Source: Struthio camelus (taxonomy: Eukaryota > Chordata > Aves > Struthioniformes > Struthionidae). Taken from it: a stretch of 64,000 nucleotides of DNA. The stretch spans positions 196,658,247 to 196,722,246 of the forward strand of contig NC_090942.1 in NCBI RefSeq assembly GCF_040807025.1. Direction: 5' to 3'. Positions within the stretch are counted from its first letter, which is position 1, and the number at the start of each line of letters is the position of its first letter. Below are positions 38,508 to 51,758 of this stretch, one piece after another. A program made the translations under genes and the position numbers. The notes beneath the pieces were generated by a model that did not search any database, had not been told where the DNA came from, and worked only from the letters and a program-made list of their open reading frames with translations.

Positions 38508-40765
38508 TTTGATAATTTTTCCTTTTTTTTCAACAGACAATTAGATAAACCGGTATTTTTAGCACAATGTGTTTATGAAGCAAGGAGAACCAACTGAGTC
38601 GTAATGGGCCCCTATTCAACTTAAAATTTGCTGGATTCTGCTAGAAGAGGAGACTGTGTATGCACAATATACTGTCATTTGCACAGCATAAAGGAAATGA
38701 AACCTTTTTTTCTGAGCTCTTCTTGTTACAGCACTTTTATAATAGTCATAGTCAGAGCAAAAACCTTCAGGAAGATATGTAAACATTTTTCTAAATTCGT
38801 TTTGTTACGTAAGAACTGAAAGGTGAAACAAACTGTTCCCTCATCCCAGAACAAAAATAGACCAACATTACAAATGAGGGATGAAACTCTAAACTTCTCA
38901 AGAAATCTGTTTATGATTAAACCGAAAGTGTGGTTTCTCAGCTCGACATTATCCATGTCTTTATGTCTGTAAATCACAATTTGGCATCTACTTTTCCACC
39001 ACACCTAACTCACCTGAGAATCTTCCTGCAACAAATATTGCTAGAATGAATCTTTAAGCAGGATTTTTAAAAGGCTGACGTTAGGGTAGACGGGAAGAAA
39101 AACTATAGAACTGCAGCAATTGTTCACAGGCTTTCTCTCCCAGCTTTTGGTAGGACAAAAGGGGAGGCCCATCTTCTTTCATGGCATTTTCAAACTTCCA
39201 ATAATGAGTTAGCAAGAAGTGTATCCTTGTGAGCAAAACACTGTAACTACAGAATTTATTAGAGTACTATCATGTACATCACAGCAATGGTGTTTTGAAA
39301 CTGTACCACACTTTGGCAGGGGAAGGAGACTATGCACCTTAAATAATTCCAAATATTTAAGATGTCTACAAAAAAAAAATCACAGTGAACTGTCTCTGGC
39401 AGAGTATAATTTTTCACTTCACTGTGGAGAATGTAAAGTGAAGGATAAATGATTTTCAAACTCATAATTGGTAGGGCTATTATTATTTTTGCTAAGTTTC
39501 CAAATGCTGGTTGTACAGTCTTGTATTTAACACAGAGTAATGAAAAGAGTAAATAGTAAACACTATAGATGAATGGTTGAATATTAGTGTCTCCTTTGTA
39601 AAAAACGTATAAGAGGAGGCAATATACTTAAGTTGATTGAGCTTAAAAAATTGGATTCTGCTGGATAGGTGGAAAAAGCAGTAAAACATATGGAAGTGAA
39701 GTGACAGGAAGCAACAAGCAATTCTTCTAGATGGTAAATGCTAACTTTTTTTTAAGCAGTGGAGTTATTTTGCCTTCTGACGTATTCACTTCTGATATTT
39801 TAAGACTCATACCTGTATGAGTTAAAGAAAATGTTGCCAGTAACTATTTAATCAAAATGTTGTAACTTCTGAGAGGATCAGTCTTCAAGGAGCCTAACAA
39901 TTTTGCCTATGAAGTCCTCCGCAGTCATACAAAGCCATGGCATGCGGAGTAAAACCTTTTTGTGTTTCTTGGGAAGAGCCAGCGCTGCTTTCCTTCTACA
40001 AAAAGAAACCAAGATGGTGATTGTTGTTGTTAATGCGCTTTTAGTGCATTTAAGCAACTACTGCAACACAGTTTGCTTTCAAGTCAGTCAGGTGAACATA
40101 ACACACACAAGAAGAGGATTCTAGTCAGTGCATAACCTGTCCCTTGTCAGGAGTGATTTTCCGTAGTCTTACACTAAGCTGGGTTGTTGCTCTGGGCTGT
40201 TTGTGTGACTATACATGTAATTATAAAGGCACCGAGGATATGAAGATCTATCACAGATGCTCTCTGAGGCTGAGTCCCTGGGCAGGCTGCTAGGAGTACC
40301 CAGAGGTACTCACCGCAGGTCCCACACTTGTGCCTTTCTGTGCACAGTGCTTTTCAGAAACGGGGGCCAGAGCTGTGGCTGAGGATTATCTGTCCAACAA
40401 GCTGGAGCACACACTAGAACACAGCTCTCTGAAATTTAATAAAAATGACCACGTAAAAGCCACTGAGGGAGATTTTTCACTCCTCACCGTTGCCAAAGGA
40501 GCTATATGCCAAGAAGCAAGGCAATATGAGACAGCAGCAAGTCAGTAGCAATACCACAGTCAAAGAAACATCGATAGTTGTAACACTGCTTTATGAGATT
40601 CAAATCAGATTTGATTTCAGTGGCATTTTGTTTTTCATTCACGAACCAGCAGGGACAGATAATCAGGTTTAAAGATTCTTTGAGCACTGATGTAGGCTGC
40701 CATTTGTCTTGAGGATCCCGCTACGGACCTTAGCAGAGCTGGCTTATACGCAGTGGATGACTGGG

Positions 40766-40783
40766 TTTTTTTTTTTTTTTTTT
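40766..40783. repeat. poly(T) run
   Basis: Eighteen consecutive T; the longest homopolymer in the window. Confidence 0.85.
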
Positions 40784-41979
40784 CTTTACACAAGTGCCTA
40801 TCTATCTTCACTTTTCTATCAGCTCAGCCAGCCAGCCAGCCTGCAGCCTGCACTCAGTGGGAACAAAACACTGAAGAGTAAACCAGTCACGGTTAAAAAG
40901 CACTGGTTATTCTTTCCTTGGTGGTGGATGAGTGCAGGTTGTTCTGATGCAGGAGTTCTTCATGTCAGAATCCCATTTTCCTCAATGACTGTCTTAGAAG
41001 GAAATCCTAACTTCAGCCCTCAGTCCTGCACAAAATATGTCACTCTTGGCTGCCTTTCAAAGTAAGTGTCAAAACGTGTGTGAGTACGTGGCAGAATCCT
41101 CATTTCTCCGTGTTTGTATGTTGAGCCGCACTAAGCCGGAGGTTTTCACGAGTGAAGGCACCCTATGACTGCAACATGACACAGTTATCAGAGATATGGC
41201 AAAATCTTACTGTTCAGGATTTGCTTCTTCTTTTTGAAAAAGATTGTAACCTAAGGTGCATCAGACTCACTCTTCGGGGGGAAATCAACATATGGTTCAG
41301 AATTTGGAGGGGGCTCTATTTCACACAGATAGAAGGCCTGCTGATCACTCAAAGTGCGACATCTAGCTGATCTGAATCTAGTCATTCCCAACTGTTGCTA
41401 AATTTCTGCAGGAAAGTGAGCCAGGAAGGAGAAAGACTGCTTGGTATGTACATCTTGGAAGAGTGGGGCAAAGAAAAAAAAAGACCCTACATGAGAACGT
41501 ACAGGAAGAATGGAGGGGTCCTGGATCAGGAACTACACTAATGTGTTGCTATTACTTCCAGCTGCAGGCTGTAGTGAGCTGCACTATAAACCTTGAACAG
41601 GAAGGATAACTATTCAGTATGTTGCCATGCTATACACTTTTTTTGACTAAATCCTGGTATATGTGAAATCATGTTTAAAATGTTACTTTGGTGAACTCCA
41701 GTAAAGTAACCTTAGGCAGAGTTAGAAAGTTTGGTTTCTTTCAGTTTTCCTGTATTGAGCAAATTACCCAGTTTATCAGTCTATAAGGGAGGTGATCAGT
41801 CCTCAAGGTGGGAGGACAGTCTTAAGTTCCACCACTATCAAGTTAAGGAAGAGAGAGAGTTGCTTCTAGAAGCTGATTTGAGGCACGCTGGATTTTCCAC
41901 TGAAGTTTCCCTCTCACCTTTGACTATAGAAGGAAGCTCAGTTTAGTGCTGAAAGTTAATAGTCATAAATCTGCATGAG

Positions 41980-42631
41980 GCTATGCTGAATGAATGGAAG
42001 GTAAAGGATACATGGAATGTAAAGACCAGGTAGATATATGGGATGTAAGGATATCAGGTTTGTAAGAATATCTCATTAATGGCTATTCAGCATAAAAGAC
42101 TAGGACAAGAGACAGGAGAAGTAAACAACACCCAGATACACAAATCCTAAGGAACAGGGGATAACAGAGGCAACGCCGAAGAGCACTCAGGTCATTGACT
42201 GACAGGCCTCTGAAGAGACCACACCAAGCCTTGAGGAGGTTCAACCAGGACTTTGTAACTAGTAAGAAGGGGGAAACAGGTGTACCCTGGGTCTTATGGG
42301 AAAGAGTAAACTAATTATGGGGTATCTGAGAGGGCTTGTGGGATTGTGTAAAGCTTAGTGCAGGATGCTTTAAAGGAATTGTGGAAAAATATGAAACTAA
42401 TTATGGCATTATTAAGGGAAGGGTCAAAGATGAGGAAAGGAATGGATCAGGGAGGAAGAAGCACAGGAGAATGGAGAGGAGGAGGAATAAAAGGGGACAG
42501 GCATGTGTAAAAAACCCGCTGGTCTGGCCAAGCTCTGCACCTGATCACTGCAGTCCATCCTGCCTTCTTACTAAACTCTGTTCCTAACTGTTTTCCTTGC
42601 TAAGAGTGTTCCTTATTCTGTGTGTGTGAAG

Positions 42632-42671
<40 letters not shown>

Positions 42672-42830
42672 TGCTCGCAAACGACAAGCCAGAATATGAT
42701 AAGAGGTCTGGCAGCCAGCTACTGGAGAGACCATAGGTCTGGGGCCCAGATACTGGAGATCCCTGGGGTCTGTAACCATTGGAGCCAAGATGTCTTCAGG
42801 CAAGAAATCCACAGAACGTATTCGTTCAAA
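41980..42830 (+). mobile_element. LTR-like segment (avian endogenous retrovirus type), probable
   Basis: The segment has the order expected in an avian ERV long terminal repeat: a purine-rich part, a polyadenylation hexamer AATAAA at 42486, a pyrimidine-rich R/U5-like stretch (42530-42620), then a long GT run. After that come imperfect repeats of about 31 bp, each built around CCAGNTACTGGAGA (42715 and 42746). Such 'CTACTGGAGA' repeats next to a GT run recall avian ERVL-type LTRs, from memory only. No gag, pol or env similarity, primer binding site or target duplication was identified, so it is at most a solo LTR. The boundaries are uncertain. Confidence 0.4.
42633..42670. repeat. (GT)19 microsatellite
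   Basis: A pure alternating GT run of about 38 bp, preceded by a shorter TGTGTGTG. It is likely to be length-polymorphic and is the type of tract that can adopt Z-DNA. Confidence 0.95.
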
Positions 42831-44424
42831 GCAGAGGTTCTCAGGAGAAGGTGAGATAATGGTCTCTACAGATTAGATCATATCAACTAGAGTTCATACT
42901 ATGCTAAGAGGATTACAGTCATACCTTCTAGTGTAGTAAATAGTTTGCTCTGAATTATTTAACAATAGGAATTCACTAGGAGTAACAAATGCTAACAAAA
43001 TCACAGTCTCTATCCTGACGCTAAAAGAAGCACGAAAAAATGTTAAGCACTAGTGAGAAATTAAAAGATTCTTTAATTCCACTTCTTCTGGGACTGCCAG
43101 CATTCTTGTCATTTGAAAATGCCTCACCAGTGTCTCTCAAGGACCTTTATTCTCCCTTTGTTCTCCTTAGGGAATCTCTCATTAAGCTTTACAGGGTCTT
43201 ATATCTTTCCCCAGATAACACTACAGAGCACTGCAGCGCACAGTTTGAAATACATACTTATGCATATAGAGTTTATCAGGGTAAAGCAAATTTTGCAATT
43301 CGCTCAATCAAATTCTTAAGCATTATTATATAAATGTGCTATCTTTAAATGTCTAACTATCTGGGTAGGGTAAAATATTGCCTTATTTATTTTACTCAGT
43401 TTACTTATGACATCACCAACTTAAACATAAACTGAGAGTCAGATTAAAAAACATATTGAAGTATCTAATTCTCATTAAAATAATGGCAGCTATGTGTGTG
43501 AGTTTCTTGAGTGTAAATGATTATTCAGATAACATTCTTTAATTGAGGTTTATCTAAGTTAAGGAGCTGAGGACTTGTCTCTTGACATCTTTTAATGTAC
43601 TGAATGACAGCTAAGTGTGTGGGTTTTCATCACCTTGATTACCCTTGCCATCAGCAGGAGAAACTGCACTGCAAGTAATAATAGCAATAATAAGACTAGT
43701 TCTTTTTTTTTCAGGCACAGCACTGTCAGTTTGCAGAGGAGTGAAATTCATGCCGGTGAGAAGATTACAGACTGTTTAGACTACCATCATTTGTGATCCA
43801 TGGAGAACTTGTAAGCAATATATTCTGCTGGTAATACCAGCATAACTGGAATAAAAATATCTAGTAGCACCTTGTTTTCCTGAAGTGGTTTTAACTACCC
43901 ATGCCTACAGGCAATAAATGAAGCTATCTCTAAGTATCGCGAAGTAGAACACACATCAGACTCATAAATAAGCATGTCTGTTCTAGGTATTAAAATCTCT
44001 GATCTAATAAACTTGAAATTTCAAAAAATAATTGGAAAAGATTTGTTCAGTCCTACATTTCCTCCTAAAATAAAAGAACTTTACATAGCTGTTATGGTGA
44101 AAGCAAAAGGGTGTGTGTGAAGGTAAACAAAAAAAGTGCATCTGAGTTACTGACTTTTTATTAGTTGAAAATATCTATTGCATGGGGAGCAGTGAGGGTT
44201 ATTTGCCTCATATACTCCAGCCTGAAGGCTGATACCAGACTCACCAGTTTCATTTGCAGAGTATTAGACAATGATAAGAAGAATGCAGCCCCACAGGTTT
44301 GCAGTGCTTCAAAGAGCCATGTGAGTGAAAATCTGTTTTCATTGCTTTCATTTTCATTTTGTTTTTATCCATGAAAAATTTAGTTAAATTAGTATTTAAT
44401 GTAATTTGTCGTAAGGGATTTAAA
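42831..44424. other. intergenic, no gene recognised
   Basis: AT-rich DNA. A 41-bp exon-like segment at 43715-43755 is discussed as a finding. A small near-palindrome lies at 43826-43842 (TGCTGGT and ACCAGCA around AAT). Nothing else was seen. Confidence 0.55.
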
Positions 44425-45222
44425 AGAACCTCAGGAACCCCGTGAAGTTCAATAAAAGCAAAGGCAAACTTCTCCATCCGGGATGGAAAACCCATCCAAT
44501 ATAGGCTGGTGGCCAAGACCTAAAAAGCAGCTTTTTGGAAAAAGACCTGGGGGTCCTGGTGGACAACAAGCTGTCCACGAGCCAGCAACATGCCCTCGTG
44601 GCAAAGGCGGCCAACAAACCTCCTGGGCTGCATTAGGAAGAATGGAACCAGCACATGCTGGAAGAGATGCTTCCCCTTTATTTGGCACTTGTGAGAACAT
44701 ATCCGGAGTACTGTGCCCAGTTTTGGGCTCTGCAGTACAAGATGGACGTGGATATACGGAAGCACATTCAGTGAAGGGCTATTAAGATGATTAAGAGATT
44801 GGACCATCTGACATATGAGTTGAGGCTGAGGGGGAGTCTGTTCAACCCTAAGAAAAGATTCAGAGCCTTCTTGGACTTTATTGCTGTTTACAGCTACCTA
44901 ATTAGATTATACAGAGAAGACAGAACCAGACTCTTCTCAGAGGTACATGGCGATAGGACCAGAGGCAAGAGACGTGACTTGGAGCAGGGGAAATTCCAAT
45001 TAGATATAAGGAAAAATTTACGTACTACGGAGGTATTCAAACACTGGAACAGGTTGCCCAGAGAGGTTATGGGCTCTCCACCGTTGGAGGTGTTCAAAAC
45101 ATGACTGGACAAGGGCCTGAGCAATCTCATCTAATTGGACATGTTTTGAGCACGAGGTTGGATTAGATGACCTCCAGAAGTTCCTTCCAGCCTAAATTAT
45201 TCTGTGCCTTTATGATTCTAAT
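44425..45222 (+). mobile_element. CR1 LINE, 5'-truncated, forward orientation
   Basis: The copy starts in the reverse-transcriptase C-terminal region ('aacctcaggaaccccgtgaagttcaa', corresponding to NL-KFNK) and continues through the 'aaagacctgggggtcctggtgg' and 'gagtactgtgcccagttttgggct' blocks. It then passes 'aacaggttgcccagagaggt' and ends in the classic CR1 3' end, 'gaggttggattagatgacct' and a short tail ending tatgattct. Stops and frameshifts make it inactive. Part of the frame 44787-45104 is its translated 3' region, which explains the RL-Y-EDRTRLFSEV-like peptide. The frames at 44420-44807 on the minus strand are antisense to it. Confidence 0.93.
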
Positions 45223-48200
45223 CCTTTGACAGGAATGGCTATATTCATTGCAGTTATCTGTGTGAAGATATGCATGTCTGCTGGAGAACATGGAGGCTTC
45301 AGAGCAACTTTTATATGTACAAAGATCTCTGTAAAAACATGCAGAAATACTGTGCCTTAATTTTAATGTTTACTGTATGCATTTTTTAAATCCGTATTAT
45401 CAGATATTATCACATTTCATGATGGGTACCGGCTGCTATAGGGGAAATATATAAACCGGTATATTTCAGCTGTAAAATCATATTCATGATAGTTTTTATA
45501 ATTTGTAACTTATGACACTGTTAATAGATGTAAAGGAGACTTGCTTACTAATACTGAAGAAAAATATTGAATACTCTGACTTAAAAAATACCTATATTTT
45601 ATTGCTATACAATATCTTTCTAATGGATTTAATACGCTTGTCTGAATCCTGAGATATGTCTGGTATTCATCCTGCAACACCCAAGTTATATGTCATCACT
45701 GTGGACAATTTAAGAAGAAATTGTTATGCACACTTAAATGACCAAAGGGTATCAAAAGTACCTGAACAGTCTTACTCCTTCTCTGCTTGTGCCAAATGAA
45801 TTAGAAATGGCTGAATGCAGTAAAAAGGTTCACTTTTTTTCTGGGCCAGAAATCTGAAGAAGCAGACTGGAATCTGAATTGCTGTTAACTACTTTAAAAT
45901 ACTGAAGTCACCTAGATGCTTTCAGTGAAATTAACAACATGCCTAAAAATCAGGCATGTGGTTACCTGCCTGGCTGAATACGGGCTAAGGGGCCACCAAA
46001 TTTAGGAGCAGGGGAAGCCTTCTTCGCATTTAAATGACCGTTAGACAAGTATATCATTGGGAGGTGTTTCACCTGAAGTTATCTATGCAGATGTTAGCAC
46101 GTAGTTAGCCAAGGGGAAGTGAAGTCCCAAATTATTTTGGCCTAGACTAGGCTGGCCACTTAGGATATGTTAGGGTATGTAAAGTTTGGTTCACCAGACT
46201 TTTTCTCACCCAACTGCACTTTGTTATCACACCAACCTGCTTTCATGTTTATGGTCAATAGGGAGAAATGGCATGATTCAGTTGACCTACCTAGACATCT
46301 ACCTTTGAATGAAAAGAACCTCACGTCAGAGATGCTTATTTCTCTTCACAGCTATCTGTGCTGTATGCATGCAATTCTGGACATTTGAATTCCACCCTGA
46401 CTTTCATGTCAGGGAAAGAGAGATGAATCCCATCCTATAGGATTCTTCTTTCCTCTGATGTTTTTTTCCATGTGTTTTTGTGCAAAGCTTTAAGGAGGGT
46501 TTTCTAGAAATTATTTATGGGGCTTTTTGAAGGAAATCTAGTGGTCTACCCAGTTTGATTTCATCTTGAAGAATAAACCTACCAAAAAAGACATTAATAG
46601 TCAATGTGCTAGCTCATAATGAAGTTCAGAATTCCTTACCTTGATCATTGTTTTGCATTCTTTGCTTTGGTCGATTTGTTGCACACTGGAAATCTACTTA
46701 CTGTGATATAATATTCCTTCAGTCCTAACAACTGTTGTCCTGTTTCTTCAGTTAACTTCTATTCTGGACATAACTTTTCAGCTTCCTTAAATCAGGATAT
46801 TACTACCTGATTACAAAAATTGACAGTGAAGGTGGACTATCCAGGCTTTTTCCCCCCCTCTTCCTTTAACTGCTAGACTTTCACACATCAGTTGTGTGTA
46901 TGAAGATGCTGGTATTTTCAAGAGTTAATTAGACTATGCATAAACAGACTCAGAGGATTTTCTTCCCTATATAAATGTTTAAGTGACACAGTTACAGTGA
47001 GGTGTTTTATTGTAGGAAATAGAAAACAGTACCAGAAAAAGTAGTTTATTTCTCTAAATTCTGAAATTTTGATTATTATTTTCTGGTTAAAATAATTAAG
47101 AGGAATTCTTGTTATTGTAGAGTGAAATTAGCTGTTAATTACTTACATTTTCTCCTTTATTCATCGTTTTTTTCTACATAATGGAAAAATCCTTTCCATC
47201 CAACAAGAAGTCTGTGTTTGAGTCTTCTAGAGATAAAGGGTTTTTTTTGTTTTGTTTTTGCTGTTTTTTAGTCAGCCCCTGCTGATTTTCTGTTGTTCGG
47301 TCAAAACAGAATGAATTTGCAAGAGGCTTCCTACAGTAGAAAAGTCTCCGAAGCTTTGCTTTAAAATAATTCATACAATGTATTGGAAAACAATTGTGCT
47401 GGAGTATTAAATCATAGTAAGGAACCAATAATCCCTCTGACGCACTAAGCTCAGTATTGATTTTAAACAGTTTTATGTGGTTATTCTGCATTGTTAAAGT
47501 GGGAAGTATTTATTATAAAAAGAATTTAACATAATTAACTTATAAAAGTGCATATAATTAAGCAAATCACACAAATTTTTAAATGACTGACAAATATTTG
47601 GTCAGATTTCATCATACTCCAGTGAAAGCCTTACCTGTTTTGTCTGAGAATATCCTGTGAGCTGCCTAAAAGCAACCGGACTCTCTAAAATATCTTAATA
47701 TCCAAATTAAGCATTTTTGGAAAACTGCATTTCCTAACTGATTTACTCAGCAGATAGTGCCTGTGAACTGTGGATGCTGATGTGAGGAATTTGCAGTTTC
47801 ATACACAGGTAGATATGGGTTCTCTTAAAAGTCAACAAATGGGATCTGAAAATAACCTACAAATACAGCACATAGTTGCCACTACTACTGAATCCTGTGA
47901 AAATCATTATGTAAATTGGAGAAGTACAGATGACCATCTAGATTCTGGTTGAAATAGAGGACTGAGGGCTAATCTAAGTATAATTTTTTTTTTTTTACAT
48001 ATATAAACAAGGCAGCATGGCTTTACCGGTGGGAAACTAATGTGGAAGTCTTGTGCATGCGGCATGCTATTACGTTTCAGGGAAATTGGATCTAATATTA
48101 GCGAGTAAATCTATTCGTTATTATATTTTGATGTTTTTTTTCATCCTTTGTTGCTGCAAAATTATTGACTGTAGTCAGAGATATCAGTATTTATTTCCAT

Positions 48201-51200
48201 ATCTCCTACATGCAGTCCTATCAGAAAACAGCACTAGCAGAGTGTCCTCAAAATGCTATTTCTGAATGGGCTGCCAATCTAAGAAAGCAAAAGGAATATA
48301 TTCTCTATCTATCTATCATCTTATATATTACTTAGTGGGAGCCATTTAATTTAAAAGCAAAGTTTGTTGCCCTGTTTATTTTCTATTAGTTGTTGTCTTC
48401 AGAGAAGATAACTGCATGCTTGTCATCCTTTGCAAAACTTTTTAAGGATACATGAAGAAAATGATATGCAGAATTACTGTTGTGCTGAAAGATTTAATAA
48501 AAAATTAAATTTTTGCAGCTTTATGGCTGATTCAGACAACTAAATTCTTACACTACATACTGTTTTTTAACTTGCTTTATACAACCAAAGCAGATGGAAT
48601 ACATAAATGCTTTCAAAATGTTAATTAGTTTCAAATTATTTTTCTGTCCCTATTAGACAGTAAACTCCAAAGTGTATGTTGCAAAGCCAAACATATTTAG
48701 GGTATTAGTCAATAGCAACAGGCCAAATTCAGTCTGATGAAACTCACCTGGATTGTTGTATGTGAATCAGTAAGTTTTTACTATCTAATTCTTAAATATA
48801 TCTCATAAAAAACTTTAAAGTTCATCCTTTTCAAAGGTTGAATTTTTATTTTCTGTACCGAGATCTCACGAACATTAATCTAAGTTAGCAAAAACAAAGC
48901 TAAGCTTTTGTTAAGGAAAATTACAATGTCAAAATGCATGTTAATGATTAAGAAGTATAGGGTTTATGGTAACCCACATTATAATCTGCCTGTTATCCAA
49001 AACTGATACCAATTGCTCAAGGAGCTTTATCCTGAGTCACCTAATTAAATCTATTGTCCTTTTTTTGCAGTTTTGCATTAATCTGAAATACAGACATTTT
49101 GCTTGTGTCAGAACTGGTAACAAGGTTGGAAACTGAATAAAATCATACACAACTTACATCCTTATTACCCTATTTGTTCTTGAACCATTCTTGGCTTTGG
49201 GCCTGTAAAGTCCCCTGAAGTGTTTGAATAAGCAAATAAAGAAACCTCTGTCTCTTTTTTGGCTACAGTGAAGGTCTAGCTGAACACGCAACTTTTTTTT
49301 CCATTATTTTTTTAAGCTTTTCAAGCACTGGTTCATTTTTCTGAGGATTTAATCAACTGAAACCACAGTTTTCAAACAGTTCATAATAGCATGACAGTTC
49401 ACAAGGGGCTACTTAATGTATAATACTTTTTGCACTAAAACTGCGATTTATAGACTTTTGGACAAATATAACTTATTTGAGATCTCTGCTGGAACAAATC
49501 AATTAACTCTTGAAAATTTTTCTAGTATCTAGTATATAAAAAAAGGTAGTGACAGTTTCTAAAATAGATCATTTGGTATATTGCTCTAGTACTTTCTAGA
49601 TATTTCTGGAGTAATTAGAGCAGAACTTCCCTTTATAAAACAAATCATTTTTATTCCCTGGTGGGGCCTTGTTCTGCCAAAATAGTCAATTTGATAATAA
49701 CAGATTCTTTTAGGAAAAGGACCCTCACTAACTTTTAACATGTGAATTAAATTCGCTCTGTAAGGACTTGATTAACAATACTTTTACTCAATTGACAAAA
49801 TAATGCCAACTTTTAATAAGATTACATTTCTATTATGGCAGGAAGCATCAATATTTAAAAAGTTCCTGAGCCTGAAGGATAATTTGTTTTACTTAATTTT
49901 TTCTTTATACAACGGTGAAATACAATATCAAAGACTGGTGTCAATTGTGTTCCTGCACCCGTGGTACGCAGTTAAAAGAATCTCGGTACCCTTTTATGTG
50001 ATCTAAATTCTGCAAGATCCTCAATCATGCTGCTTCTTTCCTGAAAGGTCACAATGCTTTTTCTTTAGCCATTTTTCTCCTAACCGAGTATGTGGAGGAC
50101 AGCAAGAAATTCTAATCACAGCAAATTCCTCTTCAGCTGGCTTTTAAACACCAAGGCATCTCAACCTGACTAACATCCTTTCTCTTTGGCTAGCAATACC
50201 TTCATTATGTCCCCATAATACCCTATTTCTTTGCATGCCCAGAAGCATCAGTCTTGACAAGGTGAAGTACCTCAGCATGACTCATACCTAAAGCCTACTG
50301 AGGTCAAGAAACTTAGTATGAAGTTTGTTTCACCTCACTTTGTAGCCTGTTTTGATGTGCCTAGTTCCCCACTCTCATTTTATGGGAAGTTCGGGTATCA
50401 CTGACAGGGCTCTGATGCCTAAGAGCTGCAGGGCACAATTTTTTAGGCTTCTAGCACCTTTATTACATCTCTTCATAGGTCACTGGGGAGCACGTTCCTA
50501 TGCCTATGAATCAAGTGTCAAGGGAGAATCTCCTAACACCAGTCTCAATTTCTGCTTCTCATACCTATTTGTGTGAATGAATTCATTTTTTTAGCTTCTC
50601 AAAAATGAGATAAATATTACACGGTTACAGTTTATTACACAATGGATGAAGTCAACACCTAGAATCTATGTGCTGTTTAGGTGGTTAATTCCAAATAATG
50701 TGACTGATGTTAAAGGAAAGATGCAAAGAATAAGAATTAATTGAGAGCAAGTCATTGAACTGAAATTATTTGAAATATTTCTTGTTAAAAAAGGCTGTGA
50801 TAACAGGAGACGGAAATGACTTTTAAATGCATTTATTTTTAGTTCGAGGGAGAGACTCTAAAACAAAAGGAATTTTATAGGATAACAGTTGAATGAAGAA
50901 AAGTAATCAGATTCAGATTGTCATCTTTCACAAAATATAAACATTTTTCACAACATATTTTTTATATTTTTTGCAGTGAGCTATTAGACCAAAGTTAATG
51001 ATTAGAGAACCGTGCATTCATTATCTTTCTCAAAGGGAACTTCAAAACTACCAAATATCTTAGTCCCCCAATTCTCTTCTGGTTCTTGATTCCCTGATCA
51101 TCAACACTTGACTGAAACATTTAGTTCCCTGCAAAACAAGGGGCAGTTCTAAGGACAATCCACTCCAAAAACCATTCACCAAAGACTGCATGGATGAGCC

Positions 51201-51688
51201 TGCACCAGCTTTGACTCCTGCATTACCTTCTTCCAAGGCACTCCCGAAAGGCTTTGCAGCCTCAAGTAACCTTGTGTGTCCCTTTGCCGGGTAATACATG
51301 GCTTATTTCACGCTATAAAAATATATGAAACATGACCTGCATATTTTTCAGAAACTTTGAGCTAGGAAATACCACAATTACGTGTACAATCAAGAAGGAC
51401 ACCATGTAGGTTCTTGAGCAAACCAAGGGTTTTTAATATGGATGCAGCCAGCCTATTTCAGAAGTTCCCAAATAGTGTGGACCCGAGCCATTCTGTACCG
51501 TGGTGGTGTGGGGCCGGGGATCTCTCTGCAGCGAATGCATTGAGCATACAGCCAAAGGAACTAAGCCTTACCAATTATTTAGGCAACTGATGGCAAAACA
51601 TGCAACTACGTTAGCAGCAACAAACTACAAACAGCACAACTCCCCCATCCCACCCTCGTGCACACACACATGCACACTTTGTCCCCTT
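45223..51688. other. intergenic, no gene recognised
   Basis: A long AT-rich stretch with no recognised repeat family, exon set or RNA gene. A small inverted repeat (GAAATATA at 45444-45451 with TATATTTC at 45460-45467) lies near the left end. The minus-strand frame at 51060-51299 has the best-looking amino-acid composition but no recognised domain. Confidence 0.55.
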
Positions 51689-51712
51689 TTATACTTTTAT
51701 ATAAAAGTATAA
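51689..51712. repeat. 24-bp perfect palindrome
   Basis: The half-site TTATACTTTTAT (51689-51700) is followed directly by its exact reverse complement (51701-51712) with no spacer. It lies between a short CA-rich run (51659-51677) and an AT-rich patch of ATAAAT-like repeats (51711-51758). Confidence 0.9.
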
Positions 51713-51758
51713 TAACATATATGATATAAGTAATATATAAATATAAATATAAATAATT
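51711..51758. repeat. AT-rich low-complexity patch
   Basis: Almost pure A/T sequence with about three copies of ATAAAT-type units, next to the perfect palindrome. Confidence 0.7.

Larger units (their letters stand above)
32391..41960. other. intergenic, no gene recognised
   Basis: AT-rich unique-looking DNA with homopolymers at 33081-33096 and 40766-40783 and a pyrimidine pentamer repeat at 38479-38507. The short frames (for example 35341-35643, 40330-40548 and 40709-41065) have no recognisable domain and no splice pattern linking them. Confidence 0.6.

Noticed and set aside
40330..40548. Plus-strand 72-codon frame with protein-like composition
   Set aside because: No domain, no flanking consensus splice sites and no adjacent frames to continue it.
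48301..48318. CTAT repeat considered as a microsatellite
   Set aside because: Only about three to four units; too short to list as a feature.
51060..51299. Minus-strand 79-codon frame with a balanced, protein-like composition
   Set aside because: I could not link it to a family or to splice sites; one short frame without support is not a gene.
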